Source of the DNA: Sporopachydermia quercuum
Lineage: Eukaryota > Ascomycota > Sporopachydermiomycetes > Sporopachydermiales > Sporopachydermiaceae
Assembly (NCBI GenBank): GCA_001599295.1
Contig: BCGN01000008.1
Span: forward strand, 1,236,221 to 1,300,220
DNA length: 64,000 bases
Direction: 5' to 3'
Numbering within the stretch: position 1 is the stretch's first letter; each line of letters begins with the position of its first letter. Below, piece after piece: positions 32,471 to 43,077 of this stretch. The translations under genes and the position numbers were made by a program. Below the pieces are notes generated by a model that was not told the DNA's origin, ran no database searches, and saw nothing but the letters and a program-made list of their open reading frames with translations.

Positions 32471-35400
32471 ATGTATTCCTCACAGATTAATGGATCAACG
32501 GCTCATTTGCAAGGAAAGGAACTCTGGTCAAAAGTTCAGCCAAGGTCAAGTTCAAAGACGAAGTCAAGAGTTTGGTCAAGACTTTCAACTTCCTTTTCAC
32601 CAAATGCAAAACTTTTCTCGACTCCCTTGCCTTTAAAGGGTTTTCATAAGTCGAAAAGCTCTAACTATAGCATGGACTCTGATTCTTCGTATTTTGATGC
32701 TTCACCTATGTTTGAAGAGTGCTATGATGATGTAGGAACTACACCGGGAACTGTAGACAACAGTTTTGAATTGGATATCGGGATAAATGGAGAGTTGGAT
32801 TTTACACTACCAGGTTTTGAAGAGAATAGTAGTGAAATCGACATTAAGCGCAAGACTCAAATGAAAAACATTCATAAATACTGTGTTTTATGTGATGAAC
32901 CCTTAACGCACTTCAATGATGATGAAAGATTCATATTGTTAACCTGTGAACATGGTGTTCATAGCGATTGTATTAAAGTTTTTCTCTCATCACCAGAATT
33001 AAAAAATGGTGAGCTCCAAATAAGTGATTTGATGCCAAGTTGTCCTTTATGTGGCGTGAATATGTGCTTAGCTGACAAAAATGATGAACAAAACATTTTC
33101 AATGAAATTATCCTTGGACAATCTCCTGTGGATATATTTACTAATGCCTGTGAACCCAGAAGTGACTCTATGGCTAACGTGTCTAGTTTAAAGAAGTCCC
33201 CTGTTCAGTTTGACAAAGCAACAACAATGTTTTGTTCCGCATTGGATACTGTTCAACAATCAGAAGTTTCATACTATTTACCAAAATTCAATCCTGAGGT
33301 ATCACCTGTAAGTCCATTATTCAAGAAAGGTAAATTAGCTATTACTTTCAAACAGAAACAAGAACTTTTAGCTGGAGTTTGGGAGATTTTCCTCAAGCCA
33401 AAAATATCAATAACCTGTGATCGCCAAGTAATTAGCTATCCTGAGAGTTCATCATCTACAACAGTGACATGCTTGATAGATATTGATTTTAAGAAATGTT
33501 TTTCAGAAGGCTTAATAATAATGGAAAATAGTAATGGAGATAGAAAGCCAATTGCCAATCTACAGCAGGAAGTCGGTGAAATCATCAAAAGCAATGTGTC
33601 TGCTAAATGTCAGTCAGAATTGACTTCACAGTTGGGCTTCCCAAGAATATTTGAATATTTTACAGTATCGTTTGATACTAAAGAGTGGGAAGATTACTTT
33701 TGCATATTATATAGCAACTATCTTCTTTTCTTTAGGGAGACCACTCTTGGGCAAAAATACGAAATAGCAAAGAAAATACAATTTGATGAGCTTAGTTCAG
33801 TTACTACACAAGCTGATCTAACTGGTACTTTAGTTCTTAGTGTGAACTCTCTATTGAATCCTATCGTATATATGAAAAACAACTATGGAAAGAATTTGAA
33901 AACTTGGAAAACAATTTTGAAAGATCCTTTAATGCAAATTCAGAGTGAAAGTCTTGTAAATGCTTGCAACATTTGGAATACCTTTACTGGTTCAAAGAAA
34001 GTAATCAAACTGATAGAATCAAGCAGTGAAGATCTATCTGAAAAGTTTTCTCAGTCACGGAGAATTAATAATAACTCAGAGATCTCTACTGTTGTTAATA
34101 CAGTGGTAGTTATTCCTGTTAATGATTATATGTCAAACTGTAGCAAGTACACTAGAATAAAAGATATGCTGTATTGTATTCTTCAACAAATGAATCCGCA
34201 AGATTCTCTTGGAGTTGTTCTATATGGCAAATCTCTCAAAGTTAACTATATTGGAATGCTTAACAAGTACTGGACTGGTTGGACTGAATGGTTTGATTCT
34301 TATATAAAACCTAGTAAAAATGATACCAAAGAAATTAATCAAGAGATGATACAAGATTCTCTTAATGTTTCTTTGTCATTATTGAGATACAAACAAACAG
34401 GCCAAGCAATTGATAATGTGTTGTTTCTTTCAGAGCAAGGAACAATAAAACTCACAGGTGATTTTGAAGAAAAATTCAGGGAATCAAACATGTCTTTATA
34501 CGCAATCGGTGTTGGTCTTGAGCAAGACTCAAGTTCATTAATAGAATTGGCATTGCTAAGTAAAGAACCTGGTCAGTACGTGTTTTCTGAGGATTGGTTA
34601 GAAACAGCTTACATCTTACCAGGTATAATATCAACAAAGCAAAGCTATTGTTATTACAACGTTTCATTAGTTCTAAATATGAAAGACGCAGAATATCTTC
34701 AGACTCATGAAGTAATTATCGGTGGTCAAGATAACGAACATTGCCGAAAAGGCGGTAGCACTAGTAGTACTGATGGAATAACGAAGAAAAGTACATTTTA
34801 CATGGGAAATTTACGAATGGGTTCTAAGAAAAGCATTCTTGCTGAAATGCAAATCAAGAAGGAAAGTATGCTATTAAGTGGAGATGTTGATGACGACGGT
34901 TCATGTCTTATACCTTTATTTCAACCAAAAATACAGTATTCTCATTTCTTGTCATCTGAGGCACATTCACATCATTGTTTTAGAGCTGCGGAACATAAAG
35001 AACTTGAATTCGAGGAGGTAACTGGAGATTTGGTGGAAGTAGAACTACAGACGTCACAGCAGCAATCACATAATACGGATTGTATTAAGAACTATTCAAT
35101 TATTAATAGTACTTTATCTGATGAAAATCAGCATAATAACAATGATGGAGATGATGATAGTTCTGTCAACCAACAGATATCTCCTTATAGCAACAACACA
35201 TCTACCTTTGAGGACTTCTCAACCACAATTGTTCAAGATACTGAAGTATCTTCATCAGAATCTTTAAAAAATGATTCTGTTTTGATTGACTTCTCAGTTG
35301 GTAAAATGTATGATTCAAAAGATGTAGAATTTCTGGACAACCAGTCAAAAGGTGAAATCAGCATTTCTGCTTCCTCATCATCATTATCATCAAATGTAAT

Positions 35401-35992
35401 TCCAAATTCATCTCTTTCATTCAGTGCTCAGAGCTCTCCAACAACTATTTATACTAAACAGCCTTGCTCTGAATTTGCAAAGCTGGATATAGCATTACTT
35501 CCAACGCTTCTCAATCAAACACCTGGCTATATCCTTAAACGCATAGAACTATTAATTATGCATTGTTTGCAGCAACTGCTTATCAAGAATAATAATACAG
35601 TAATGGAGAAACTGTCATTGGTTTCAGGATTGATTAGAGAGTTAGAGAGTAAAGTGAATTATTGTAATAATAATAACGTTAGTAGTCAGTTGTATGGTAA
35701 CAATGACAGCGAAAGTGTACGATTAGCCAAAGCACTCAGATTTGAGCTTCAGTCGTTGTGTTCATTGGCAGAGGTAAAACAAGAGAAAATAGAGAAGATG
35801 GTGTATAATAAAGCGTTGGAACTAATAGGAATTATCAACACCCAGGAGTGTGTTTGGTCAAGAATATGTGAAGAGAATGGTCTTGAAGGATATTACCAAA
35901 ACAAGTATGAGAATCTGAAGAGCAGCAAGCAGTTGGTTGATATGTACATGAAGAATAATAAATGTGGTTATGGGGGACTAAATAGGATTTGA
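32471..35992 (+). CDS. Far1/Ste5-family mating-pathway scaffold (RING-H2, PH, VWA)
   Basis: 1173 residues. The N-terminus is basic (SSKTKSRVWSRLSTSFSP), possibly a membrane- or nucleus-targeting helix. A RING-H2 finger lies at about 137-195 (YCVLCDEPL ... CEHGVHSDC ... CPLCG). A PH-like domain lies at about 390-485 (EWEDYFCILYSNYLLFFRE). A VWA-like domain lies at about 540-710 (NTVVVIPVNDYMSNCSKY, QDSLGVVLYGK, IGMLNKYWTGWTEWFDSYI). This domain order is shared by Ste5 and Far1. The IGM-NK-W-GWT block looks nearer to Far1 to me. In S. cerevisiae Ste5 tethers Ste11, Ste7 and Fus3, while Far1 inhibits Cdk1 and links G-beta-gamma to Cdc24; the RING binds G-beta-gamma in both. A C-terminal part of about 460 residues, Ser/Asn/Asp-rich with a final helical segment (about 1000-1150), makes this protein longer than either relative. 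It converges with the BED-like gene, 113 bp apart. Confidence 0.85.
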   Translation: MYSSQINGSTAHLQGKELWSKVQPRSSSKTKSRVWSRLSTSFSPNAKLFSTPLPLKGFHKSKSSNYSMDSDSSYFDASPMFEECYDDVGTTPGTVDNSFELDIGINGELDFTLPGFEENSSEIDIKRKTQMKNIHKYCVLCDEPLTHFNDDERFILLTCEHGVHSDCIKVFLSSPELKNGELQISDLMPSCPLCGVNMCLADKNDEQNIFNEIILGQSPVDIFTNACEPRSDSMANVSSLKKSPVQFDKATTMFCSALDTVQQSEVSYYLPKFNPEVSPVSPLFKKGKLAITFKQKQELLAGVWEIFLKPKISITCDRQVISYPESSSSTTVTCLIDIDFKKCFSEGLIIMENSNGDRKPIANLQQEVGEIIKSNVSAKCQSELTSQLGFPRIFEYFTVSFDTKEWEDYFCILYSNYLLFFRETTLGQKYEIAKKIQFDELSSVTTQADLTGTLVLSVNSLLNPIVYMKNNYGKNLKTWKTILKDPLMQIQSESLVNACNIWNTFTGSKKVIKLIESSSEDLSEKFSQSRRINNNSEISTVVNTVVVIPVNDYMSNCSKYTRIKDMLYCILQQMNPQDSLGVVLYGKSLKVNYIGMLNKYWTGWTEWFDSYIKPSKNDTKEINQEMIQDSLNVSLSLLRYKQTGQAIDNVLFLSEQGTIKLTGDFEEKFRESNMSLYAIGVGLEQDSSSLIELALLSKEPGQYVFSEDWLETAYILPGIISTKQSYCYYNVSLVLNMKDAEYLQTHEVIIGGQDNEHCRKGGSTSSTDGITKKSTFYMGNLRMGSKKSILAEMQIKKESMLLSGDVDDDGSCLIPLFQPKIQYSHFLSSEAHSHHCFRAAEHKELEFEEVTGDLVEVELQTSQQQSHNTDCIKNYSIINSTLSDENQHNNNDGDDDSSVNQQISPYSNNTSTFEDFSTTIVQDTEVSSSESLKNDSVLIDFSVGKMYDSKDVEFLDNQSKGEISISASSSSLSSNVIPNSSLSFSAQSSPTTIYTKQPCSEFAKLDIALLPTLLNQTPGYILKRIELLIMHCLQQLLIKNNNTVMEKLSLVSGLIRELESKVNYCNNNNVSSQLYGNNDSESVRLAKALRFELQSLCSLAEVKQEKIEKMVYNKALELIGIINTQECVWSRICEENGLEGYYQNKYENLKSSKQLVDMYMKNNKCGYGGLNRI

Positions 35993-36105
35993 GGAAGGAA
36001 GGAAGAAAATCTGATGGACTAGTAGCTAATAGCAATAGTAAGTAAACAGTATATCTACAAATTGTTCTTATATTCATTATTTCATTATCCATCATCTATT
36101 GTAAC

Positions 36106-37485
36106 TCAGTCAGAATTACTATCAATTAATCCTCGTAACGTCAAATCATATATTATTCCATCAACTTTCTTCAAATCATATTTGATACTATCATTCCGCC
36201 TTCTCAGTAAATCATTCTTGAAATTCAACTGCAAGAATCCCTGTTGAATATTTCTTATAAAATGTGCTATCCGAGTAATAGAAGAATACATTTTCCGTTT
36301 CATGATAGGAGTTATACTATTGGTAGAAGCCGTAGAAATTGCTACTACGAAGTTTGGTGTGAATGCTGCTAATTCATTCGATAGGTTGGTCATTCCTATC
36401 AAATAATCTTCAGCTGTTAACACGAAAATATCGGAGTTACCTTGTAATTCTGGATTTGGTGTCTGATATCCTGATAGTTCATTGAAATGTTCATATTGAA
36501 CTCCAAGTATACCAGCTATGAATTCAGGGCGTAGAACAAACTGTAATGGTGCTCCGAATTCAAATTGAATGGCTAGATTGTTAATGAATGCTTCCAATAA
36601 TAAAACATAACTAGCTGTTTGCATATTGTTTGACCATTTTCTGTAAAAAGCATTTGATGGTTGGTAAACAAACTCTGAAATAATACTAGTTTTACGACTG
36701 TTCTGCTCGTTACCATTATTATCATTTGTTGGCACGCCTTCTTCATCAATTTCGTTGTCATGAATGCCATTATTCGAGCTATAAAGGTTCCTATAATCGT
36801 CCTTCATCGAAGATATCTCTGTAAATACTTGTTTTATTGTTTGCTCGTCTTTCATCTTTTGAATAATACTTGCATAGTTGATGGGACTAGTTGTATGGAT
36901 ATCTGAGAGTATTGATAAAGAACGTTTCAACAATGTTTCAACGTTACTCAGCCTTTTTATCAAGCAAANTTCCATACTTTCTTGCATATCAATTATACTT
37001 TTGATACTGTGAATAATGCTATTGAAACTTCTGTCGTTTGAACCCCTTGCCGTAATCGTATCAACTCTTGCACTATCTAAGGGATACTGTACAGTTATAG
37101 CTTCTCCAGAAACAATATTAGGTTCAGCTCTTCCTGTATCCTCATACGTTTCGGGAACATAGTTCTGGCTTACAGCACTTTTAGTCAGATTATGAACACG
37201 TCGTAGATGCCTTCCTAATACTCCTGTAGATCCAGTTCGATCTTTTGCAATTGACGCTCCGCAAACTGCTAGCCGATCATAATGACCATTGGCATCTGGT
37301 TCAAGTACTGGCAATGGTAAAGCAGGTGGAAATCTTGGATTGTACTTAATGCGTTTCGGTAGAAAGCATTTATATTTTGTGGAATCATCAGGATCGGTAC
37401 GGAAATAAGTCCACACGAAAGACGATTTATGATACTTTCTAGGTGTTCCCTGTGCCTGATGATCCAAATTGTCTTGAGGATCCAT
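36106..37485 (-). CDS. BED-like zinc-finger protein, copy 1 (459 aa)
   Basis: The N-terminal about 105 residues resemble a BED finger: an aromatic start (SFVWTYFRTDP), a Cys (KCFLP), a second Cys (AVCGAS), then DRTGSTGVLGRHLRRVHN ending in H-x4-H. The two Cys are separated by 34 residues rather than the usual two, so the finger carries a large insertion. The rest is helical, with YRKWSNNMQTASYVLLLEAF, and ends DGIIYDLTLRGLIDSNSD. The same N-terminal finger and C-terminal signature occur in the 40703-42568 gene, so the two are paralogs. BED fingers are DNA-binding modules found in hAT transposases and in host genes derived from them; no RNase-H catalytic core is visible here. Function unknown; a DNA-binding regulator is the best inference. 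One N (about 36969) falls in the frame. Confidence 0.72.
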   Translation of the reverse strand: MDPQDNLDHQAQGTPRKYHKSSFVWTYFRTDPDDSTKYKCFLPKRIKYNPRFPPALPLPVLEPDANGHYDRLAVCGASIAKDRTGSTGVLGRHLRRVHNLTKSAVSQNYVPETYEDTGRAEPNIVSGEAITVQYPLDSARVDTITARGSNDRSFNSIIHSIKSIIDMQESMEXCLIKRLSNVETLLKRSLSILSDIHTTSPINYASIIQKMKDEQTIKQVFTEISSMKDDYRNLYSSNNGIHDNEIDEEGVPTNDNNGNEQNSRKTSIISEFVYQPSNAFYRKWSNNMQTASYVLLLEAFINNLAIQFEFGAPLQFVLRPEFIAGILGVQYEHFNELSGYQTPNPELQGNSDIFVLTAEDYLIGMTNLSNELAAFTPNFVVAISTASTNSITPIMKRKMYSSITRIAHFIRNIQQGFLQLNFKNDLLRRRNDSIKYDLKKVDGIIYDLTLRGLIDSNSD

Positions 37486-38416
37486 TAGAGCAATTGGATG
37501 TACAATGCGTGTTCTGGGATTCAGATAGAAGTTTTAGAAAAGAAACGTTAAGCTGTANATTTGAATGACCTTGAATGATAGTTTAGATAGTAAGATTATA
37601 ANATATAATAAAAGATTTAATTTTACCCTTTGTTGACATGTATGGTAGAAAGATTACCGAGAGGAGAAGTGATTTGAAGTACCCAAGAACATGTATTTTT
37701 AGTTTAAGTTAATGCATCAATATGCTAGTCAAACTAAGGTTTTATTTGCGAAGACAAATAATGATTATGTGATGAAGAAAAGCAGCAGAATTCTATAAAA
37801 TAAAGTTCCGAATAAGCAGAGCTTGGAAGTTTACTAGTTCAGTAATAGATTTGAAGGACTAATAGCCTAACATAAATATCAAAAAATAAATATATTTTTC
37901 TAATTGTCGCTGAGGTTTAATAAATTTTGAGGTCTGAATAAACAGCTTTGGGAGAATGCAGCCACTTCTGACCTTTTATTCAGCTAAGTACTGGAATATA
38001 TAAGCAACGTATGTTGACGAATTTTCTACTTGNTAACTTTCAAACTCTAATCTTAGCAATGAGAGTAGTTCAAAAGGTAAGGGTGAGATCTTTCTGGGCG
38101 CAATTAACATATCAAAATACATAATATAAGGAAAAGTAAAAAAACCAGTCAACGCCTAATCCTCCTACCTGCTTAGCTTGATATTCTAAATCCATCGTCA
38201 TCTGCTCTGTCTTTATCTCTGAACAGGAATTGAAACATAAATGTAGTAATAACAACTTTAATTGAATCTCGCATTGCTTAGCACCAAATATAAACCTTAT
38301 TTCATCTATCCCTCATGTTGCGATCAAGCCCTTCAAATCTATATCGCACGGATTCCTACAATGAATCCCCAAACAACTTATATACAATATAATATCAATC
38401 AATTCTATTCTATTTA
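37486..38416. other. Intergenic, no supported gene
   Basis: Upstream region of BED-like copy 1 and 3' flank of the oxidase. A plus-strand 83-codon frame at 38262-38513 overlaps the oxidase end and is judged chance. Confidence 0.45.
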
Positions 38417-39463
38417 TCATAGTCTAGATTTGCTCAAAATTCCTCTTAACAATTCATTTACTGTCTCACCAGTTCCATATGAGAGTTCATATCCCATACC
38501 TCCAGCTCCATAAGCATGAACAATGGTGGTTGAATCTATTTTTTCAACTTCGATCCTCATTCCACCATCTCTAGCAGGTCTAAAACCCACATTTACATTC
38601 TTAACATCAAATTTGCCATTTATCATTAGTTCAGGATATAGTTTCTTACCTCTTTCCATCAAATCGATTGAATCTTGTTGTCTAGGCGTACTTTGTAAGT
38701 CATTCAATTGCTTGGTTCCTCCAAGAATAACACCACCATATAGCGGTCTAGGGATAACAAAAGTCCACAAACCATCTCTATTTTGATGAGTGACAGTTTT
38801 GTTCAAGTAGGGACAATTTTGTGGAGCTCTTACTAACAATGTTTGACCTCTGATTGGAAAACACTTTCCGTCATATCCACCGTTATACTGCAATCCTTGA
38901 CCTGACGCATTGACAATAATAGCGTTTGGATACAACTTGCTTACTTGTTTCAATGAGTTGAGGTGAACCTTTTGGAATTGAACTCCATACTTCATAGCTA
39001 ATTTCCTTTGTAGATATTGTATATATAACGGAGCATTAAGAACCCAAGTATCATAACTGAAACCAACGTCCGTACCTGAAGGTAATTCAGACTTGTCCAA
39101 TTGCCGGAAGTTTTCCATTTCTTCTTTATAGCCAGGAGTACAGTTCGAATAAAATCTATCAGGAGATTCTATGTATTCAATGGCTGGGACGAATCTGATT
39201 GATGATTCTGGTTCATGTTCAGCAAGTTTTCTAAAATATCTCTGAGTAGATCTTGTCAGCTTTGCTTCAGATGCTTCAGTAGCATTTTTACTAGGAAATG
39301 GTCTGAAATGAGCACCAGCCCATGGAGAAGTATATGACGAGTTTAAGGGGTCTGTTGGTAAATGCGCACTTAGAATTATAATATCATCCTGTCCGTTTTC
39401 AGCTAATACCAAAGCACAGGAGAGTCCAATGACTCCTGCTCCGACTATAACAATTCTAGCCAT
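38417..39463 (-). CDS. FAD-dependent D-amino-acid oxidase, probably peroxisomal
   Basis: 348 residues, the usual size. The N-terminal Rossmann motif is RIVIVGAGVIGLSCALVLAE. The DAO-family segment SPWAGAHFRPFP follows, and the C-terminal signature is HAYGAGGMGYELSYGTGETV. The enzyme oxidatively deaminates D-amino acids (or D-aspartate) to the 2-oxo acid, ammonia and hydrogen peroxide. The last three residues, Ser-Arg-Leu, form a PTS1-type peroxisomal signal. Whether it prefers neutral D-amino acids or D-aspartate cannot be told by eye. It lies between the two BED-like genes and shares 1.2 kb of divergent upstream sequence with copy 2. Confidence 0.93.
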   Translation of the reverse strand: MARIVIVGAGVIGLSCALVLAENGQDDIIILSAHLPTDPLNSSYTSPWAGAHFRPFPSKNATEASEAKLTRSTQRYFRKLAEHEPESSIRFVPAIEYIESPDRFYSNCTPGYKEEMENFRQLDKSELPSGTDVGFSYDTWVLNAPLYIQYLQRKLAMKYGVQFQKVHLNSLKQVSKLYPNAIIVNASGQGLQYNGGYDGKCFPIRGQTLLVRAPQNCPYLNKTVTHQNRDGLWTFVIPRPLYGGVILGGTKQLNDLQSTPRQQDSIDLMERGKKLYPELMINGKFDVKNVNVGFRPARDGGMRIEVEKIDSTTIVHAYGAGGMGYELSYGTGETVNELLRGILSKSRL

Positions 39464-40702
39464 GACAGAAATAAACTTTTAAGAGATNCAAGANAAGTCA
39501 GCAAATTGTTCTTTATAACAACCGTAAGAATCAATGGCTTCGTAGTTCCCTTGTAACCAGAAACTAAACAATCACTATGATAAGGACAAGAGCATACAAA
39601 TAAATTCTTTCAGTTCTTAAGTCTGTTAGTAGTCCAACAACACGCCCCGGTTTGGAACCATTTATTATTGCAATCTATATCTATCTATACCTCACGGAAA
39701 ATGAGACATGGATCGAAGAAAATAGTGAATGGCCAGCTAAATTACCACTACGAAGAGACTCGTTTTCTGATGTCGAACCATTTAACGTTTACGTGCTGAA
39801 GCCTTTAACAAATTAAAGTTCAACTTAAAAGGCTAACTATCATTATGAACCTGGAGATGGGACAGAACATTATACTTTCTATCGTTTTCATACATTGGAT
39901 GGTTTTTCAATTGAAGGAATGGATAATCGAAATTTGTGTTTACGCAGTCGAGCGCTTTAGCAGCTAGTCATTTTCAACAATCCTTTTTAACAGTCACTAG
40001 TGAAATAAGAGCTTGATATGCATGCATTAAAGACACATTCCCAATGTACATCTTCTTCGATTCCTTTCTTTAGATTCTTGCTATTGAACCTACTTCTAAC
40101 AGCCCCATGTCATGGGACGTCAAGTAGTAAACTACCTCTCTTTGGACATAAATGCNGGTTTTGTATGCAATCATCAAATGTCTACTGATAAATGGCAGAG
40201 CACAAGCAGTTATTGTAGCAAGTTCAGTCGCAATAAATCGTCTTAATAGCTATAATCTAAGACTTTGATAACTATCGTAAACACCACTCCAGGTTAACTA
40301 TTAACGGTTTATTTCATTGACCGCTGGAGCAATTACGATACAGTCGTTTTTACTACTAGGGCTCCAAAGCATCAATTCTCATCGCGAAATCAAACATAAA
40401 CCATAAGAAAAGAGCTATAATTTATGTCAAGGATTAGCAGTAATCCTAGAAAACCAATAAGTATAAAATAAAGGCAACTTGTTAATGAGAAAAACATCAC
40501 GAGTATGCAGCAACAAGAAAGAAAAACAAGCGATTAGACGGATAAGCTACGCAAGACTATTCATAAATGAAGTTATGCGAACTAGATCAACTCACTAATC
40601 AGTTAACCTCTGATGTTAAAACTAATATAANAGCATTCAAGCATAAAGATCTGCATCGAGAGTGCCACCTCATACTAATTAAATCATCAAGAACGTTCAA
40701 AT
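39464..40702. other. Divergent intergenic region between oxidase and BED-like copy 2
   Basis: No gene recognised. N bases near 39487, 39494, 40156 and 40631. Confidence 0.45.
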
Positions 40703-42568
40703 ATGACGAACCTCACTGACACCCATAATCATGATCATAGCAATAGTATTACCATATCCACTAACGCTTCTACCAATACTACACTTGGATCAGCAAACAA
40801 CTCNGAACGAACTTCAGTTTCCACCGTGAAATCATTCAAGAAAAGGAAACCAAAATTTGCAAGAAGTTTTTTCCAATTAGATCCGACAACAGGAACAAAG
40901 AATATCTGTTGTTTACCGAAAGATTTCACTTGCTCAATTGAAAACATAGCTAAGTATCTCAGTGAGCCGTTTACAATGCCAGTATTAGGAACGGTTGATG
41001 ACATTGACTTATCAAGTGTATGTGGTGCAAGCTTTGTTGTTGATAGGACTGGCAGCACTGGCAATTTGACTCGTCATTTAGCCACGCATCATAATATTAC
41101 AAAAGACATGTTCTGGGATGCTTTGAGATTCTTAGGCTTGAGTATTTTACCTTCTAAAAGGCCTAGCGTAAGTGGGAGTGTTAGGAATAATGTAAGGTCT
41201 AGTAATAATGCTGATGAAAGTACTTACCAATTACTGGGCGAAAGAAATTTGGAAGGGAACCAGAATAGTGGTTANACGTCTACTAAAAGAAGACGGACTG
41301 TTAGTACTAATCCCAACTCCGATCCTAATNCTAGTAGTATTAACACAGGTACTGCTACTGCTATTGTTGCTGCTACTAATTCTATTGAAACTACTACACA
41401 CGATAACANAGGCAGTAATACTCAGAACCAACATCCTTCTATACCTGTTCATTATATCAACTATCAAGAGAAACGTATTATTAGTGACATATTCAACCAA
41501 ATCGAAAAGCGACATGAGGCAAATACTAATAACGAAAACTACGATAAATTAGAAACCCATCTAACTTCAATGGAAACTGAGTTAGATCAAATACTAATAT
41601 TCCTTGACTCATTGAGCCATAGTGAAGTTCCTACTAATTATTATAAACACCTTAAAATCGCAACTCCAGCAACATTGTTTTATAAGTTCAACAAGGAGCT
41701 AAATCTATTTTATGGCGAATGGGATAGAATACTCAGGAATGAAAATCAGAATGTAAATGCTAATATTTTTGATAGGGTGGGCAATATGGATGCGAATAAC
41801 GACACCAGGAAAACGAATACCAACAATAAGCCGCTGTTTATGATGAGATCGCGATATAATTTACCAAATAAAACTTTATCCCTCTGGCATGGAATTGTCA
41901 GGAAAGCCTTTTTTTCAGCATTCTTATTGGATTTTCATAATTGGGCATCAATGGTTACCTCAAACTCAAAAAGACGACCATCTAATTATTCTCAAATATC
42001 ATTAGTTCAATCTTGGGGTAGCGATTTATCTGTTAATTCTATTGATACCTTAGTAGACAATATTGCATTCCGAACTAATGGTATTAACGATACTGAGGAT
42101 GATGATAATGATGATGACAATGTTAGCAATAATGGCAAAAATAAGTTTTCTTCTAGAGGTCAGACTACAAATTTATTTAGTATTTCTATTAATGATTATA
42201 TTGAAGCAATATTTGACTTTGCATATGAAATCGTCGAAATATCTATCAACATTCTTATCAACACTTCTGATAACCAATCAAAAAATATACCTCCAAGTGA
42301 TGAGAAGAAAAACTTTACTATTGTTATATTATGTGGGAAATTCTTAAGAAATGTTATAGAAGGATTNAACTCAATAGAAACAATTTGTATCAGTAAAGAG
42401 TNTAATGAACTTATCTTTGGTGGAAAACAAGAGGGAAACGTATATGACTATATCAAACGAAACTTCGGTGATAAATTAGGAGGGATAAGGAAAGAAAGTA
42501 AGACAATTGATGAGATCATATATGACTTATCGTTAAGAGGATTGTTTAGATCCAATTTGCTTGCATAG
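40703..42568 (+). CDS. BED-like zinc-finger protein, copy 2 (621 aa)
   Basis: Paralog of the 36106-37485 gene. The finger lies at about residues 50-135: an aromatic start (KFARSFFQLDP), Cys pair (ICCLP), a 36-37-residue insertion, then VCGASFVVDRTGSTGNLTRH with a final H-x4-H. The C-terminus ends TIDEIIYDLSLRGLFRSNLL, nearly the same as in copy 1. The middle is longer, with Asn/Thr-rich low-complexity stretches (about 195-245) and an Asp/Asn run (about 460-475). A central helical block, FYGEWDRIL and later WHGIVRKAFFSAFLLDFHNW, matches the YRKW...LLLEAF block of copy 1. Six or seven isolated N bases fall in this frame, more than in any other gene here. No transposase catalytic residues recognised. 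Likely a DNA-binding protein of unknown role. Confidence 0.72.
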   Translation: MTNLTDTHNHDHSNSITISTNASTNTTLGSANNXERTSVSTVKSFKKRKPKFARSFFQLDPTTGTKNICCLPKDFTCSIENIAKYLSEPFTMPVLGTVDDIDLSSVCGASFVVDRTGSTGNLTRHLATHHNITKDMFWDALRFLGLSILPSKRPSVSGSVRNNVRSSNNADESTYQLLGERNLEGNQNSGXTSTKRRRTVSTNPNSDPNXSSINTGTATAIVAATNSIETTTHDNXGSNTQNQHPSIPVHYINYQEKRIISDIFNQIEKRHEANTNNENYDKLETHLTSMETELDQILIFLDSLSHSEVPTNYYKHLKIATPATLFYKFNKELNLFYGEWDRILRNENQNVNANIFDRVGNMDANNDTRKTNTNNKPLFMMRSRYNLPNKTLSLWHGIVRKAFFSAFLLDFHNWASMVTSNSKRRPSNYSQISLVQSWGSDLSVNSIDTLVDNIAFRTNGINDTEDDDNDDDNVSNNGKNKFSSRGQTTNLFSISINDYIEAIFDFAYEIVEISINILINTSDNQSKNIPPSDEKKNFTIVILCGKFLRNVIEGXNSIETICISKEXNELIFGGKQEGNVYDYIKRNFGDKLGGIRKESKTIDEIIYDLSLRGLFRSNLLA

Positions 42569-43077
42569 AAAAATGTTAAAAATGTATAAAAGCTTGAATA
42601 TGTGTAGTTCAAATGTGTAGATAAGGAGAATCTCTCAGTTTATGGACTAAAACAACTACCGAAAAAAAGTATATACCACTAAACAAGTTTCCCTAGATTA
42701 TGGATATGTTACAAAAATGAAAACAGGAAGTAATGCTTCCGAATATCTCCAAACATTGTATTGTTATATATAATTATATATATTAACAGTGCTTGCAGGC
42801 AACTTTTAACTTTATAATATAAGTACTCCCTACTTTCATTTTGTTTTTCTTATAACAGAACATTTTATACCTTACGATATTCTTCTTTCTAAGTAACATT
42901 ATATCTACATAAAAAAAAGTTCCTCAACCTATTTCAAAATCACCAGATCATTTCCCTTTGAACTAAATACTCAGTTAAGTCACATATTTTTGAATTTTTT
43001 TTGAATTTTTCCATTGCTTCGATTCTATTCTATAGTCTGGTTCATTATAATCTTCTATAATCTAATCTCTATTTATC
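42569..43077. other. Convergent intergenic region
   Basis: 3' flanks of BED-like copy 2 and the DHA1 transporter. AT-rich; nothing else seen. Confidence 0.45.

Noticed and set aside
36106-42568. Active hAT transposon copies
   Set aside because: No transposase catalytic core, terminal inverted repeats or target-site duplications were recognised around the two BED-like genes.
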